This document shows positions 32,922 through 43,925 of a stretch of DNA of 64,000 nucleotides, in pieces; the first letter of the stretch is position 1; every line of letters begins with the position of its first letter. The DNA is taken from contig NADL03000611.1 in assembly GCA_002205965.3 (NCBI GenBank), forward strand, positions 930,001 through 994,000. The letters run 5' to 3'. A program made the position numbers and the translations under genes. A model generated the notes under the pieces. The model did not search any database and was not told the origin of the DNA. It saw only the letters and a list, made by a program, of their open reading frames with translations. The stretch comes from Kappaphycus alvarezii. Its lineage: Eukaryota; Rhodophyta; Florideophyceae; Gigartinales; Solieriaceae.

Positions 32922-33648
32922 TGGTACTCTTGCGCAGGACTAAAACTCCTGGCGCCAGCACGGTAGTGTTCGACGGCACTAGCGATGTGCGCAAATTCTT
33001 CTTTTTCTATGAGAACGTCATTATGACCTCTAGACCCAATCCGGAGAAAGCACTTACCCTCCATGGACACATAGACGGCTTGGCTTTCGATTTCTACTAC
33101 GATAAATTCGCCTTAAATGGCGAACTCATAGACGAGGCAAAAGACTACTCCATTGTCATGCAAAAATTTTCCGAGTACTTCGTCAAGGAAGAAGACTCCC
33201 AAGACGTCATCCAAAAACCTTTAAAAGTTGGACTCGACATTGAAGACATTTATGGCTCCCTGAAGGAGATATATCGCCTTTATGAGGACTCTTACGAACC
33301 GCCACCTGTCGCCACGAGTAGCTACATAATTTCTTCGCTTTCCGTGGGCCTCGAGATTAATCAAGCATCAAAAAAGCTCTAAAAGACTCTCAGTCGAATC
33401 GCCTTACGTTCATTGGCTCTTCAAGCCAAGTTTCAGACGTCCCAACAGCCAAGTTGTTAGCTCGTCCGGACTCCCATTCCAGAAACATCGAGGACAAATT
33501 GGACGCTCTAGCTGAGGATCTCTCCAGACTGACATTGTTTTTAAAGAATAAGAAGAGAGATAACAGTGGAGGACCTTTTCCGGCACAACAGAGGGGCAGA
33601 AAGGTCTTCCGTGCTCTTATTGCAACGAAAAAAGGTCACAACTCTTAG
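32921..33648 (+). pseudogene. gypsy gag (capsid region)
   Basis: ATG at 32921, immediately after the LTR, opens a 153-codon frame to 33382. 'FDGTSDVRKFFFFYENVIM' then HIDGLAFDFYYDKF and YSIVMQKFSEYFVKEED are typical of the gypsy gag capsid (F-x-G-x2-D...FF...G.A..FY...Y..V...F...F). After a stop the theme continues in another frame to 33648 (VSDVPTAKLLARPDSH, 'NIEDKLDALAEDLSRLTLFL'), a short coiled-coil-like end. The frameshift and stop break the protein. Gag packages the element RNA into virus-like particles. Confidence 0.65.
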
Positions 33649-33679
33649 AACTGCGAGAAGAACCTTCAACGCAATGCGC

Positions 33680-34688
33680 GTTGCTCTTATAGCGAAAAGT
33701 CCGGTCATTCGGAAGCCACTTGTTGTTCTGCCGCTAGTGACAGGTCTTTGAGAGCTCACGGCTACAACAAGAAGGAGGAAAAGGGAAAAACAGGTCAGCT
33801 TAATGTAGTCTGCAAAAGCGATTCAGACACCGACTATACTGTCAAAGAAGTCGTTAATGCAACAAAAAGAAAAGCCGAGGGCAATGGCTTACCAAAAAAC
33901 CTTCTTCAAGGAAATTACGAAGGGATTTCGATATCCCGTCCCTTGAATAAGCCGCAGCAAGCCCGAGTTATTCCCTTAGTCCCTCCGGTAGAAGAATTAC
34001 GTAATTTGAACCGCTGGAGGAAGCCGAAAAAGAACAACCGCGCCAAAAAAACTGGAACAAGATCCAAGAGTACGTGGGCAAATACGACGTCGTGTCGGAG
34101 CTTGCGAATGCTAACTGCGGTCTTACGTTTTGGCCAGATCCTTTGTGGGGATGCAGTTGGAGCTATTAAGATAATGTGCCGTTTTCTCGGGAGGCAGTCG
34201 GTACTTCGCGTCGCGGTCGTGTCCAACCCGGAGTCTCGCCTATTTCGCGTCGTACAACTTAAGGTTTATGGCACTGACGTTTGGGCATTGCTAGACTATG
34301 AGGCATTACCCAATGTGATGTCCGCCGTCTTGTCTCAACGCTTATACCTATTGCCGAGTTTTACGTCAAGGAAGATAACAGTGGCTAATGGAGAAAGTTC
34401 ATCTTGTGCCGGCTCTTTGCTGAATTTTCCTACCACTTTCGGAGAACAAGGGGTCAAATTGGACTTTGTTGTTGTCGAGAAGTATCCATTTTACATAATC
34501 ATTGGACTTCCTGCACTCGCATCTATGCGCGCGAGCCTAGACTTTGGAGCACACAATGTGCGCTAGTACATCGGGTCCGAAGAAGTCGTGTTAACGCTCG
34601 AAACTGACGGGAAAGCGACTGATAAGGGGCCCGTCGAAAGCAAAGATATCAGTAATTACCGCGAAGATTTCACATCCGATTTGAACGC
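33680..34688 (+). pseudogene. gypsy zinc knuckle and aspartic protease region
   Basis: At about 33682-33723 the frame gives C-x3-E-x3-H-x4-C (CSYSEKSGHSEATC), a CCHC zinc knuckle in which the second Cys is Ser. Further on, 'VYGTDVWALLDYEALPNVMS' is the retroviral-type protease active site, where D-S/T-G-A would be expected; only the Asp and Ala remain. It is followed by SRKITVANGESSSCAG and FYIIIGLPALASMRASLDF (the conserved I-x-G-L/M-x-(F/A)L end). A TAG at 34564 interrupts the frame. The altered active site means this copy would not make working protease. Confidence 0.65.
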
Positions 34689-36300
34689 TGGCCGGAGTCA
34701 TCGGATTTGTCCGAAGAAGAACTTGTTTTGTTCATCCGTTGAGACGTACTGGAACACGAAGATGAGAAGCCCTCTGGCGGAGAAAGCACAACCGATGATG
34801 AAGAAGATGAAGTTCGTGGCGCTCTGGTTGCTCTTCTAGCGCACCTTCGAGAAGAAGACCAAGGGCGAATAAATGATTCCCTCCAAAGCAGTAGAATAGT
34901 CGCTTGGAAGATTGACGAGCTCCAACCGGCCGCGGTTCCATGGCAACAAAAGTTTGAGCTAAAGGACCAAAATACAGTTTACAACTGAGCTTGTCGCATG
35001 ACTCCGCGTCACAATGATACAGTCCTACAAGAAGTTGATAAAATTCTGAAAACACGTATTATTGTCCCAGCGTCTTCTGCATAGTCCATTCATGTAGTGA
35101 TCGCCTCCAAGGAGGACGGAAAGACCAGATTCTGTGGGGTCTACCGCACTCTGAACCGTAAAATGAAGGCTGATCGTTGGCCTCTGCCCAAGATAGAGTA
35201 AATATTCGATGACCTAAAAGGTAGCTCGGTATTCACTACCCTCGACTTGTTCGCAGGATACTGGCAGACTCGCATGAGCTTGGAATGTAATGAGATGAAT
35301 ACTTTTGTTTGCCGTTATGGGACGTTCAAGTTTGAGGATATGCCCTTTGGTCTCATCAATGCGCCGTCAACTTTGCAGCGCATGATAGACTATGTTTTAC
35401 GGGACAATCACTTTGCCCGCGTTTATCTGGACGATTTTGTCGTCTTTTCTAACTCCGTCGAGGAGAACATTGATCATTTAAATAGAATTTTCAACGCTAT
35501 CTGAAAGGCGGGTTTGACGGTCAAGATCACAAAGTCTGACTTTGCGAAACCAGCTGTGAAGTTGCTGGGACACAAAGTTGACAAAAACGGAGTTCACGTC
35601 GACGAAGAGAAGACTAAGGCCATCAAGGAGTCCCCGGTTCCGACAGATAAGACTGAGTCGCGCGGTTTCCTTGGCCTCGCCGGTTACTACCGTAGTTTTA
35701 TCTGTGGCTTCGCCAAGATTTCAGCCGCATTACATGCTTCTACGTCTGGCAATAAGGATTTCAACTGGACAAAGGAAGGGATGGAGGCATTCGAGACTTT
35801 GAAAGAGAAGCTCACAACTCCACCGGTTCTGGTATTTCCAGAATTCGATTCCCGATTTATAGTGGAAACTGACGCTTCAAACGTCGCGGTAGGGACAGTC
35901 TTCTCCCAGAAAAAGGTATTCGGGAAGATACACCCCGTGTTTTACGCTAGTCGCACCATGAATTAGGCTGAGAAGAACTATTCCGCATGTGAGAGGGAAG
36001 CTCAGGCGGTAATTTTCGCCTTTCGGAAGTTTCGGGTATACTTTTTGTCGAAAAAGCCATTCAGGTTGGTTATCGATAATCAAGCCCTTCGCTACGCCTT
36101 GAAAAGGAACGACATATATGGAAGTTTGGCGCGGTGGATGGAACTTCTTGCTGAGTACGAGTTAGAAGTGGAGTTTAGGCCGGGCGCAAATAATTGCGCC
36201 GCGGACCACCTTTCGCGAGCCGTCCCTACTGATTCCACACCATCCACAGGGGTCGACGAAGGATAATTAGTTGCAGCAGTTGGTTTAGTCGCTGTCGTGG
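34689..36300 (+). pseudogene. gypsy reverse transcriptase and RNase H
   Basis: One frame carries the full RT: 'TRFCGVYRTLNRKMKADRWP', VFTTLDLFAGYWQ (first Asp), PFGLINAPSTLQRM, RVYLDDFVVFS (YLDD catalytic pair) and 'RGFLGLAGYYRSFICGFAKI'. RNase H follows with VETDASNVAVGTVF, YSACEREAQAVIFAF, FRLVIDNQALRYAL and NNCAADHLSRA, so the four acidic residues are present. In-frame stops at 34986, 35082, 35199, 35502, 35964 and 36264. The one at 35082 stands where Trp is conserved and the one at 35964 where Gln is conserved. All catalytic residues remain, so decay looks recent relative to domain divergence. Confidence 0.85.
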
Positions 36301-36317
36301 AGGGCAGTTCATTGTAA

Positions 36318-37455
36318 TCCCATCTTGTTGAGGTCGCTGGTCATCTGCGGGAGTTTAAGATGGAAGAAGAAGACGAAACCAAGAGGCGTGCAATCAAGCG
36401 TATGGCGAAGCGCTTCATGGTTTGGGAATGTAAACTACTAAGACGCACGAAAATGAGACTCAAATATGTCCCCTTACTTGAGGATAGGACGTCGATACTA
36501 CACAGCTTCCACGACGATATTGGACACAGGGACACTGAAACCAAGAAGAAGTTCGTCTCTGACCACTACTGGTGGCCTTATATGCATAAGGACATCCAAA
36601 ACTACGTGAACAAGTTGTGCGGGATGCCAGAAGACAAACACGATTCCACCTTACAGTACAAGCGTGAAAATCCCACTTTCAAACATATTCGAGACTTATT
36701 CGATCGATTTCGACGGGCCGCTTCCGAAGCCGAAGGGCGGGAATGGTTTTTTGCTCATTGCGGTAGGGCATTTAAAGGGCAGGCCAACAGATTCGGCCAC
36801 CGTAGATTCGTCGGCCGGAACTGTTGCTCAGTTTATAAAGAACGAAATTTCGTTCCATTTTGGCCCACCGAAAACCATTGTATCCGACAACGCGGGATGA
36901 ATCATCGCTGATTCCCTTATCTCCATTTTGGGGAAACACGTAATCGATTGGAGCACTGCTCTGGCCTACGACTCCATGTCGAATGGTAGGGCCGAGACGG
37001 TGGTACGGACCATCAAGACTGCCGTCAAGAAAATTATTCTAGGCCAGGGAATGGATTGGAAGGAGAGTCTGTCGAACGTGTTGTATGGATACTGCCGTCT
37101 TCGTCACACCTCCGGATCACCCGCGTTCGAGTTAATGTACGGACTTGTGCTACATATGGAATCATCAGATACCCTAGCTCTCATTTCCAACGCCTCGGAG
37201 AGCCATCGCTGATTGGAGTTGGTAGCAAACGTGGCACTCCGGGCACGAAGAAGGGATGAACAAGAGCTTGTATTTAGAAATAAGGCATTCGCGGAACCTG
37301 TAGGGTTCAATGTCGTCGACTGGGTCTTTTTCGCACCTGGGGCGGCCTTGCCGACAACAGTTAAATGGCCAGCTCTCAAGTCAAGATACTTCGGGCCGTG
37401 CCAGATATGGAAAGGTGTTCCTTTTGCAGTTCGCCCCAGAAATCTGCAAAATTAG
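36318..37455 (+). pseudogene. gypsy integrase
   Basis: Zinc-binding HHCC module: LHSFHDDIGHRDT then DHYWWPYMHKDIQNYV and LCGMPEDK, with the second Cys of C-x2-C lost. After a one-base insertion near 36681 the core follows: ETYSIDFDGPLPKPKGG (first Asp), GPPKTIVSDNAG (second Asp) and 'SNGRAETVVRTIKTAVKKII' (Glu), a complete DDE triad. C-terminal 'WPALKSRYFGPCQIWKG' fits the GPF/Y module of gypsy integrases. Stops at 36898 and 37210. No chromodomain is visible. Confidence 0.8.
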
Positions 37456-37669
37456 TACCCTCCATTCTCGCTGATCATAGTGGCCGCAGAGTTACCCTTG
37501 AGCAGAATTTGTCTCCTGTTTGTTTGAATAATATGTCCTTTTATCGTTTGAGTAATACATTTATTTTGTTGGTTTTAAACGCATGTCTACACAAAAGAAT
37601 AGTCATAGAAGAAAAGAATTACCAAAGAAGACAATCGAGTGATTTGACCTGCTGAATCACTATAGAACC

Positions 37670-38702
37670 TCACTGCATGGAGCTACTCTGTTCCCCCTTT
37701 ATCAGCGACTGCGCGCCGCAACTTTTACGGATTTCCGATCTGGTCCCGCCACGGCGGCGTAGACGCTTTGATGCCAGTCCACTTCTCGGAGAGAGCTTTC
37801 GAACTTCCAGGATCGTGGTGCAACTCAAACTTCCGCCCACACATTCAACTAAGGACTTCTCGGATAGCTCAGGAACGAAAGTTTCAGCGGGGTTGAGGAG
37901 ATGACCTGTCCGAGAATTCATCGCGGCGTAGTGTCTGACGCCGTCGGAAACTTCTACAGAGAAGATAAAGACGGCGGGGTCCAAGGCCAACGCAGATTTA
38001 ACGGAAAGGTACATCGACAGAGGTTTTTCGAGCACAATTTCCCTAGGTGGTAGGTGCTTTTATGCGGCCCGTAGGTCTCTACTACCGCCCCATCACAAGT
38101 AATTCGCGTGGCATCGAACCATATTTGACTGGAAGTAGTCAAACCAACGCTTCGTGTCGGCCTGCTTCGTAAATCTTGCAACCAATTTGCGATGAGGGCG
38201 CCAATGCACCCTTCCGTCTGGTACAAAAAGGGGCCTTGAGGAGAAGGAAAGAAAAATCCCTGGTCTCATCAACATGAGGCTCCGAAAGCGAGTGAAAGAA
38301 AGAAGAAGCTTTCGGCCAGGGTGCTCCTGCCACCATTCGTGGATTTCGAAGATCGCCTCCCAACGGCTATCCGAGCCCAAGATGAATAGGCCCTCTTCGT
38401 CGATATCGTGCATGAAGGAGCTGCATCCACCCTAAAAGGAAAGGTTATACAGGAGGATAGTATGAAAGTCCCTGGTGGCGTCTTCTTCTCCATTATACAC
38501 CGCTTCTTTCTCATCCCATGCTATGGACTTGACTATCCAATCTGTTTTGGACACCGCTTTATATATACGGAGTCATAAAGGGATTCCGGCAAGCTCAATT
38601 GGCAGGCGACTTCCTTCGTAAGCTCCCTGGTAGGCAAGGCGGAAGCTGCGTTCATAATATTATTTCCGAATAAGGATGGAAAGGGGTAAGCGCGAACCCT
38701 TG
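37670..38702 (-). pseudogene. antisense gene of the gypsy element, main body, unknown domain
   Basis: Minus-strand coding sequence continuing from the H3-like N-terminus. One frame runs from about 38699 to 38093 with stops near 38655, 38581 and 38430, and resumes in the same frame at 38035-37670. Recognisable protein-like stretches: 'YERSFRLAYQGAYEGSRLPI', VSKTDWIVKSIAWDEKEAV, LFILGSDSRWEAIFEIHEWW and 'ALALDPAVFIFSVEVSDGVR'. A local frame change at about 38050-38100 joins FDATRITCDGAVVETYGPH. At least 330 residues in total. I recognise no family. It lies wholly between integrase and 3' LTR, opposite to pol, and may be an accessory gene carried by this element lineage. Confidence 0.5.
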
Positions 38703-38948
38703 TCATCCGTGGGACCCAAAGGGGAAAACAACGGGTTCGGACTCGTTTGACGAAATGTACTTGATCTCAGTAATGTCCGATCTCCCAAGAAGGGCTCTTG
38801 TCTGCGGAGGTAGCTTGGACTGGGCTTCGGCGTCCGCTTTCCTCGACATCCTCGCCGCCTTGGTAGCTATCTTCTTCCGGGGCGCTTTGCCTCCCGTGCT
38901 CAACCTAGCCAACTGCTCCTTCCGCGCTATTGTGGTGTTTGTCGACAA
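38703..38948 (-). pseudogene. histone H3 N-terminal tail mimic (N-terminus of the antisense gene)
   Basis: Minus-strand open frame with ARKEQLARLSTGGKAPRKK followed by IATKAARMSRKA (codons 38927 down to about 38837). Against the H3 tail A1-A31 it matches 22 of 31 positions without a gap, including S10-K18 and A21-R26 complete. Differences: T3K, K4E, T6L, K9L, Q19K, L20I, K27M, A29R, P30K. The codon before A1 (38930-38928) is ATA where H3 genes have the start ATG, and a stop lies 18 bases upstream, so this copy probably lost its start by one G-to-A change. The tail is followed by about 45 residues with no histone fold, then a stop or frame change leading into the antisense body. It is too short and too altered to be a working histone gene. 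Confidence 0.7.
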
Positions 38949-39095
38949 CTAAGGATCAGCTTCCACGAGTATACAGGCAGTCTGAAACGCACCTCTCTAC
39001 CTCTCAGCTCCCATATTACCGTAGTTGTGCCACCAATAGCCGAAGAGAAAAGGATGGCGAGGAGAAGCACAAACCAACAAGGCGCTTTAGACAAG

Positions 39096-39163
39096 AAGGG
39101 GCACCAGCCGAACAGGGGCACCAGCCGAAAAGGGGCACCAGCCGAAAAGGGGCACCAGCCGAG
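39096..39163 (+). repeat. four tandem copies of a 17-bp unit inside the gypsy element
   Basis: Unit AAGGGGCACCAGCCGAA at 39096-39112, 39113-39129, 39130-39146 and 39147-39163, with one mismatch in the second and one in the last copy. Further decayed similar units (AAGGCATACAAGCCAAGG) follow. It lies between the antisense gene start and the 3' LTR, where a promoter for the antisense gene would be expected. Confidence 0.85.
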
Positions 39164-39434
39164 AAGGCATACAAGCCAAGGCACGCAAGCAGTAAGGAAC
39201 ACCAACCGTGAAGCCACACAAGCCAGGGAGCCCCAGTCGAGAGGCGCAGCCGACAAGGAGCGCCACAGAAGCACTGATGGTGCACAAGAAGACACCCACG
39301 AAGGTGCGCAAGCCAAGAACCAAGCCGTCAAGCAGGTTCAAACAAGCTGGTGTGTTGATGTCGAAGCTCGGGTTGGGAGGGCTGGAAGGGCTGGCAATTT
39401 GAAATACTGGAACGTAAAGTACAGTATGCAGCCG

Positions 39435-39588
39435 TGTATTTGTATTATAGACTACAATACTGAGATTTATTTATTTTCTAGGAAACGCCGGCCGCTTTTC
39501 GCCACACGCGTTTCGGGGATTGCCTATATATATATGCGAGTCGCCGGATGCGCGCGAGTAAAGAGAGGAAACATAACGACCGACACCA
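39435..39588 (+). repeat. 3' LTR of the gypsy element
   Basis: 154 bases beginning TGTATTTG and ending GACACCA (TG...CA), with a purine-rich tract (GGGTTGGGAGGGCTGGAAGGG split by short gaps, 39370-39391) upstream that may be the remains of the polypurine tract. Shares the GGAAACGCCGGCCGCTT, GCGTTTCGG and CGCGCGAGTAAAGAGAGG blocks with the 5' LTR. TATATATATATG at about 39525 is a likely TATA box. Confidence 0.65.
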
Positions 39589-40200
39589 TGACAGTATTTC
39601 CTGTACAAAAATTCGAACATTTTTCAGTAATGTACGTAGCCCCTTAAGGCTCTCTGACATCTGAATTGTGATTTAAGCTGACGGGTATCATAATCTAAGG
39701 TACTGTACTGTATACAGTACTGTATACTGTAAGGCACTTCACTTCTGTTCTGAGCGAGTTATTTCGTGGGGGGCTTTAAAGCACCTTACATTGCCAAAAA
39801 CATTGTAAGGGTACAGGACGTTTAAAACCGAGACGCTGGAACTGCTCAGAGAGGATCTAAACATTGTAAAATTTACTTCAGTAAAGTGCTCAATGTCTTT
39901 GCATGTTGGACCTGCCTAGTGTCTATCCGATCAAGCACTGTCCTCATATGAGGCACCCTTTGTCCCCATATGAGGACAGTTTCCGTTACATTTTGGAAAG
40001 GTAAATGTTTTAGAAGCCCGAAATTTTTACTGCAAGAAAGGTTTCTTTTTGTTGCGTTACAGTACAGTAATTCTTACTGTAGATGCGCCCTCGTTTCTGA
40101 AACCCCCCACGATAATACGAACTACATTTCCTTCCAGAATGAAGCCTTTTTCACAACTTCTTGCGAAGAGCGAAAGCTGGTGAGGGAAAACTGCTCTAAC
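39589..40200. other. intergenic transition from GC-rich to AT-rich DNA
   Basis: No gene. Contains CTGTA pentamer blocks (39700-39735) and a perfect 14-bp inverted repeat ACTGTCCTCATATG at 39937-39950 and 39967-39980, each half including a CATATG core. A related imperfect palindrome GTCCTCATATCAGGAC lies near 40329. Composition drops sharply in GC from about 40.2 kb onward. Confidence 0.5.
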
Positions 40201-43200
40201 CTTCACCGAGGTCAAAAATCTTGAAAAGTTTGTTTTGATCGGCCATCTACACTCATGAACTAATGCGGAGGGACAAGAAATGCGCTGAGGTAAAAAAACT
40301 TTGTTTTGAAAAAAAAGTGGTAAAAGTAGTCCTCATATCAGGACAACGGTCCAATAAACACTAGGTATGGAATGAATAAACAAATCTTAAGAAAATCTTA
40401 ACTTGTGATATGAAATAGAGGAAAAAGGAGACGAAACTTAATAGTCACAAAATACACTACCGAGGTGGGCATTTCGAAATTTGAGAAAATTTAGGGGTCA
40501 AATCCAGCAAATCATTTTTCCCGAGAAAGAATTGACCTCAGGCGGAACAGAGGGATGAGCCTTGTATAGGCAAAAATGGAGGTAGCGTGAAAAAATACGT
40601 TCTATTCGAAACCAAGGAGGATGAAATATTAAGGAATGGGGAGCTGTCTAGTATAATGAAAGTTCCAATTGACAAAGAGTCAAAATAAATTATCAGGATT
40701 ATAAAGGATCGCGGCAAACCCAAAACAATACCGTCTGATGCCGAAATATTCAAAAAAAAGCTCCTCGGAAAATATCCTATTGAAATAGCTTTGATTGCAA
40801 ACAATATTTTCTGTAACGTATATAGTTTGATGTTCTTGACTAGAAGGCAAGGATAGCGAGTATAAAAATCGCAAATGGATGAGGTTTCATGTGTAGAAAG
40901 GCTACTGAATGGCCCAATACAGCGAAAATTTTGTAGAGGGTGGCTTTAGGACGGTTAGAATTATTTAAGAAGCTATCGCGCGGAATTTACATCAATATGT
41001 ACTTTACGACAAACATAGTCCATCACATATTTTCGTAAGAGAAAAGCCTTATCAAATTTGAAATATATTTCCCATATAAAATTTCGAGTCCTTGCGCTGT
41101 TTATACTTATATTGCGTTATTCATTTTTAGTAGGTACCCTCTCCCAGTTATCAAGAGCAATGATATGTACTCAACAAGAAAAGAGCTTCAAAGTAGCACA
41201 TTATTTACCTATGGGGGAACAACCTTCAGACCAGTAGTTTTTCCCCCTTGACTTCAAGTTTTCAGTACTAAAAAAATCTATTACCTGAACGAATATCCTG
41301 TCACCAATACACTCGTATCTTTCATGTATTAAAGAACAATCCTTTCTTTCCCAGTTTTTAGTATACTGTAAATTCGAAAAATTTTTATTTTAATGGATTT
41401 TGAAATTTTTTTTGAATGTAATGACTTCATTCCCTCTTTTCTTGACTTTAACTCAGAGAACTTCCGTAAACCCTTCAGCACTGTGCCTGAACTCTGGAGA
41501 CAAATCGAGTCACTTTCGACTCCTCAGATCCTATGATCCGATGCAGGCTACGTTACAGCACAGATAATAGAACTTGATGAGGACAACATGGGGGATTCTC
41601 CACGATAAAGATAAAGCAGAAATTCTTGACTATCTTTGGAGTGGAAAACTATACGGAAAGTAGATACTGGGCTCGATTAAGTACTATTCAAACTCTAGTA
41701 TCTAATCAGCCAGCTGTACTTATGTGGGGCACATTTTATCTACGTAAGAAGGAAAAAATCAGTGCCCATTGTACTGTACGTAGTAGACACAGAAATAAAA
41801 TTTGGAGGCCTAAAAAATCCAAAAAGTACTTGGTAAATATTTAATTACTATACATTGGTACCCCATATTTTCTACTCTACCCATTCCTGGCGATAGCCTA
41901 TTGTTTCAAATAGCAAATATTATCTCCTGTCTCCTATCGAGGAGAGTATGGTCTGTGCTGGAATTTAATATTTTCTTATTTAGATATACGTACTTCGATT
42001 TCAGCTGTAATTCTATCATATAACCAAAAATTCAAGGATAAAATCTCCTGTTCGCGAAAATGCTACAATAGGCTTTCACTTGAACATTATGTAGAATACG
42101 GTGAAATACGACAAAGGGATAAAACAGTAAACCATATCCAACAGTCATTCTAGAACGTAAAAGAAGAAACTAGAAACGGAATAGGATTTTAGAGAGAGAA
42201 CTTAATTAAATTTGTCACAGTTTTACAATTACTCAACACTATTTCATTTCAAAATTTATTCTCAATTTGTACCTAGATGATGCTGATCGCACCTATATTC
42301 CGTAAAACATCTCTTAATGATTGCCTGTTGTATATAACTTCACCAAATACATCCTCACGGAAAATTAAGCAAGAATATTTGACTTGCTAACTGGGAAGAA
42401 AGGGGTGTTTCTTTATTGAGATGTATGGATTGGCTGGAACCCATTTGAGTTGTAAATCTGAACGTGACATTAAATACATGTACCGATAGTCGAAGCAATG
42501 TAATATTGCAAAATGAATGAAAAGGACAGCGCCCCTCTTAAGCTGTTTTAGTATATTAACCATCTCCCGTTTTTTTCTTATTATTTACGGCGTATAGAAT
42601 TACAAAAATCCAGCGAATTTTGATATTGCGGTACTCCCAATGTGCTGTCGAGGCATTCATATGCGCTTCGGGATATGTAATGTAGCGCGTTATCCAATTA
42701 CTTTTTCAGGAATTGTTTCATAAAAATTGGACAGATATGAATAAATAATTCTCCGAACTGCATGACTGCAAAGTTAACATGAGGCTTAGACGATTTTATG
42801 CAGTAGATTGGAATCAAGTCGAACAGACCACTTATTTATTTATATTTATGTCAGTAATAAGATAATTTTAGTGTATCAATTGCAACTGCCGATTTGAAAG
42901 CATATGATTGAGTAAATTATCACCAATTCTTAAAATGAGATCTGGAATCACACTTTTCTTGCCTTTTCTACTGACAGTTATCCACATTTCTCTGTAAATT
43001 TAGCTTCTTGTATGGGTTGCATTTGCTGACGAAATATGCTATCTCACGGTTCAGCCATAACACAGCCACTAGTAATTTGTTGCATCCTCAATTTAGTCAC
43101 CGAAGAGATAAGAGATAAGAGCTTTAAGTTCCGTGAGCTTCCCGGATGAAAGATAATGTATCGGAAATAGCAGCATTATTGACTACATTAGTGATTTAAT

Positions 43201-43925
43201 TCCATTGTTCATAAATATGTCTGCGGTTGAAGCGTATGCAAAGAATGAATCAACACATAAAACGCTGTCTGCCATCAAATGTGGCGAGATAGGGTGAGGT
43301 GTGTAAAAGTGTTAGTGTGACAGAGTTTTTCTGCGAATTCACGCCGCAAGGCATCTGTTTTTTATGCTTAACATAATCGCGAACTTTCTACCCGCCAATA
43401 AATTCATATCACAGCCGCTATAAGACCTGCGGTCTTTATAAAAGTAATGAAGGAGTTCTTATTGATCCATTCCCTACGAGTTCATACCGGCTGCTTATAC
43501 TTTCATCAACACATATATACGACGATGGCTTGACATATCGCTTACGGTAATCACTGATTGATTACAAAACCATTTATAAAAGATTCTCTTTGACCATCAA
43601 GTGGAGCATGCCATAGCCATAATTAACTCAAATTTTTGCATGAAGTGATCTTTCAAGAGTTGGGGGATGGTACGTACTTCAATCCAGATTACTTCGAAAG
43701 GTCAAAGCTGTTGTAAAATGAAACGTTTTCATAATTACGAGAATCAAAGCTCACTTCAAAGACACCCTTCAGATGAAATTTGATGCAAGTTTGACACATC
43801 AAATCGCGCACTCGTGAAAGCTCTTTTCAAATTAATGTAAAAAAGCGGAATTCTTACAGAACACTGAAATGAAGACGAACCTCCGGAGGAACGACCATAT
43901 GATAGAGTTTCAACAGAGAATTCGA

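Larger units (their letters stand above)
32754..39588 (+). mobile_element. Ty3/gypsy LTR retrotransposon, decayed, with an antisense gene
   Basis: About 6.8 kb bounded by two related LTR-like blocks of about 150-170 bases. Order on the plus strand: gag capsid, zinc knuckle, protease, reverse transcriptase, RNase H, integrase. RT-RNase H-integrase order is diagnostic of Ty3/gypsy. After integrase there is an extra 2 kb carrying minus-strand coding sequence, including a histone H3 tail copy, and a small tandem repeat. About ten in-frame stops and at least two frameshifts in pol make the copy inactive. No target-site duplication was seen at the estimated borders. Confidence 0.85.

Noticed and set aside
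38265-38948. A complete H3 or CenH3 gene on the minus strand
   Set aside because: Only the tail matches. The downstream LIRK-like stretch near 38660 is too short, and the rest shows no histone-fold sequence.
38927-39647. Plus-strand 206-codon frame around the 17-bp repeats and its minus-strand counterpart
   Set aside because: Both are open because of the GC-rich tandem repeats; the peptide patterns follow the repeats and cross the 3' LTR.
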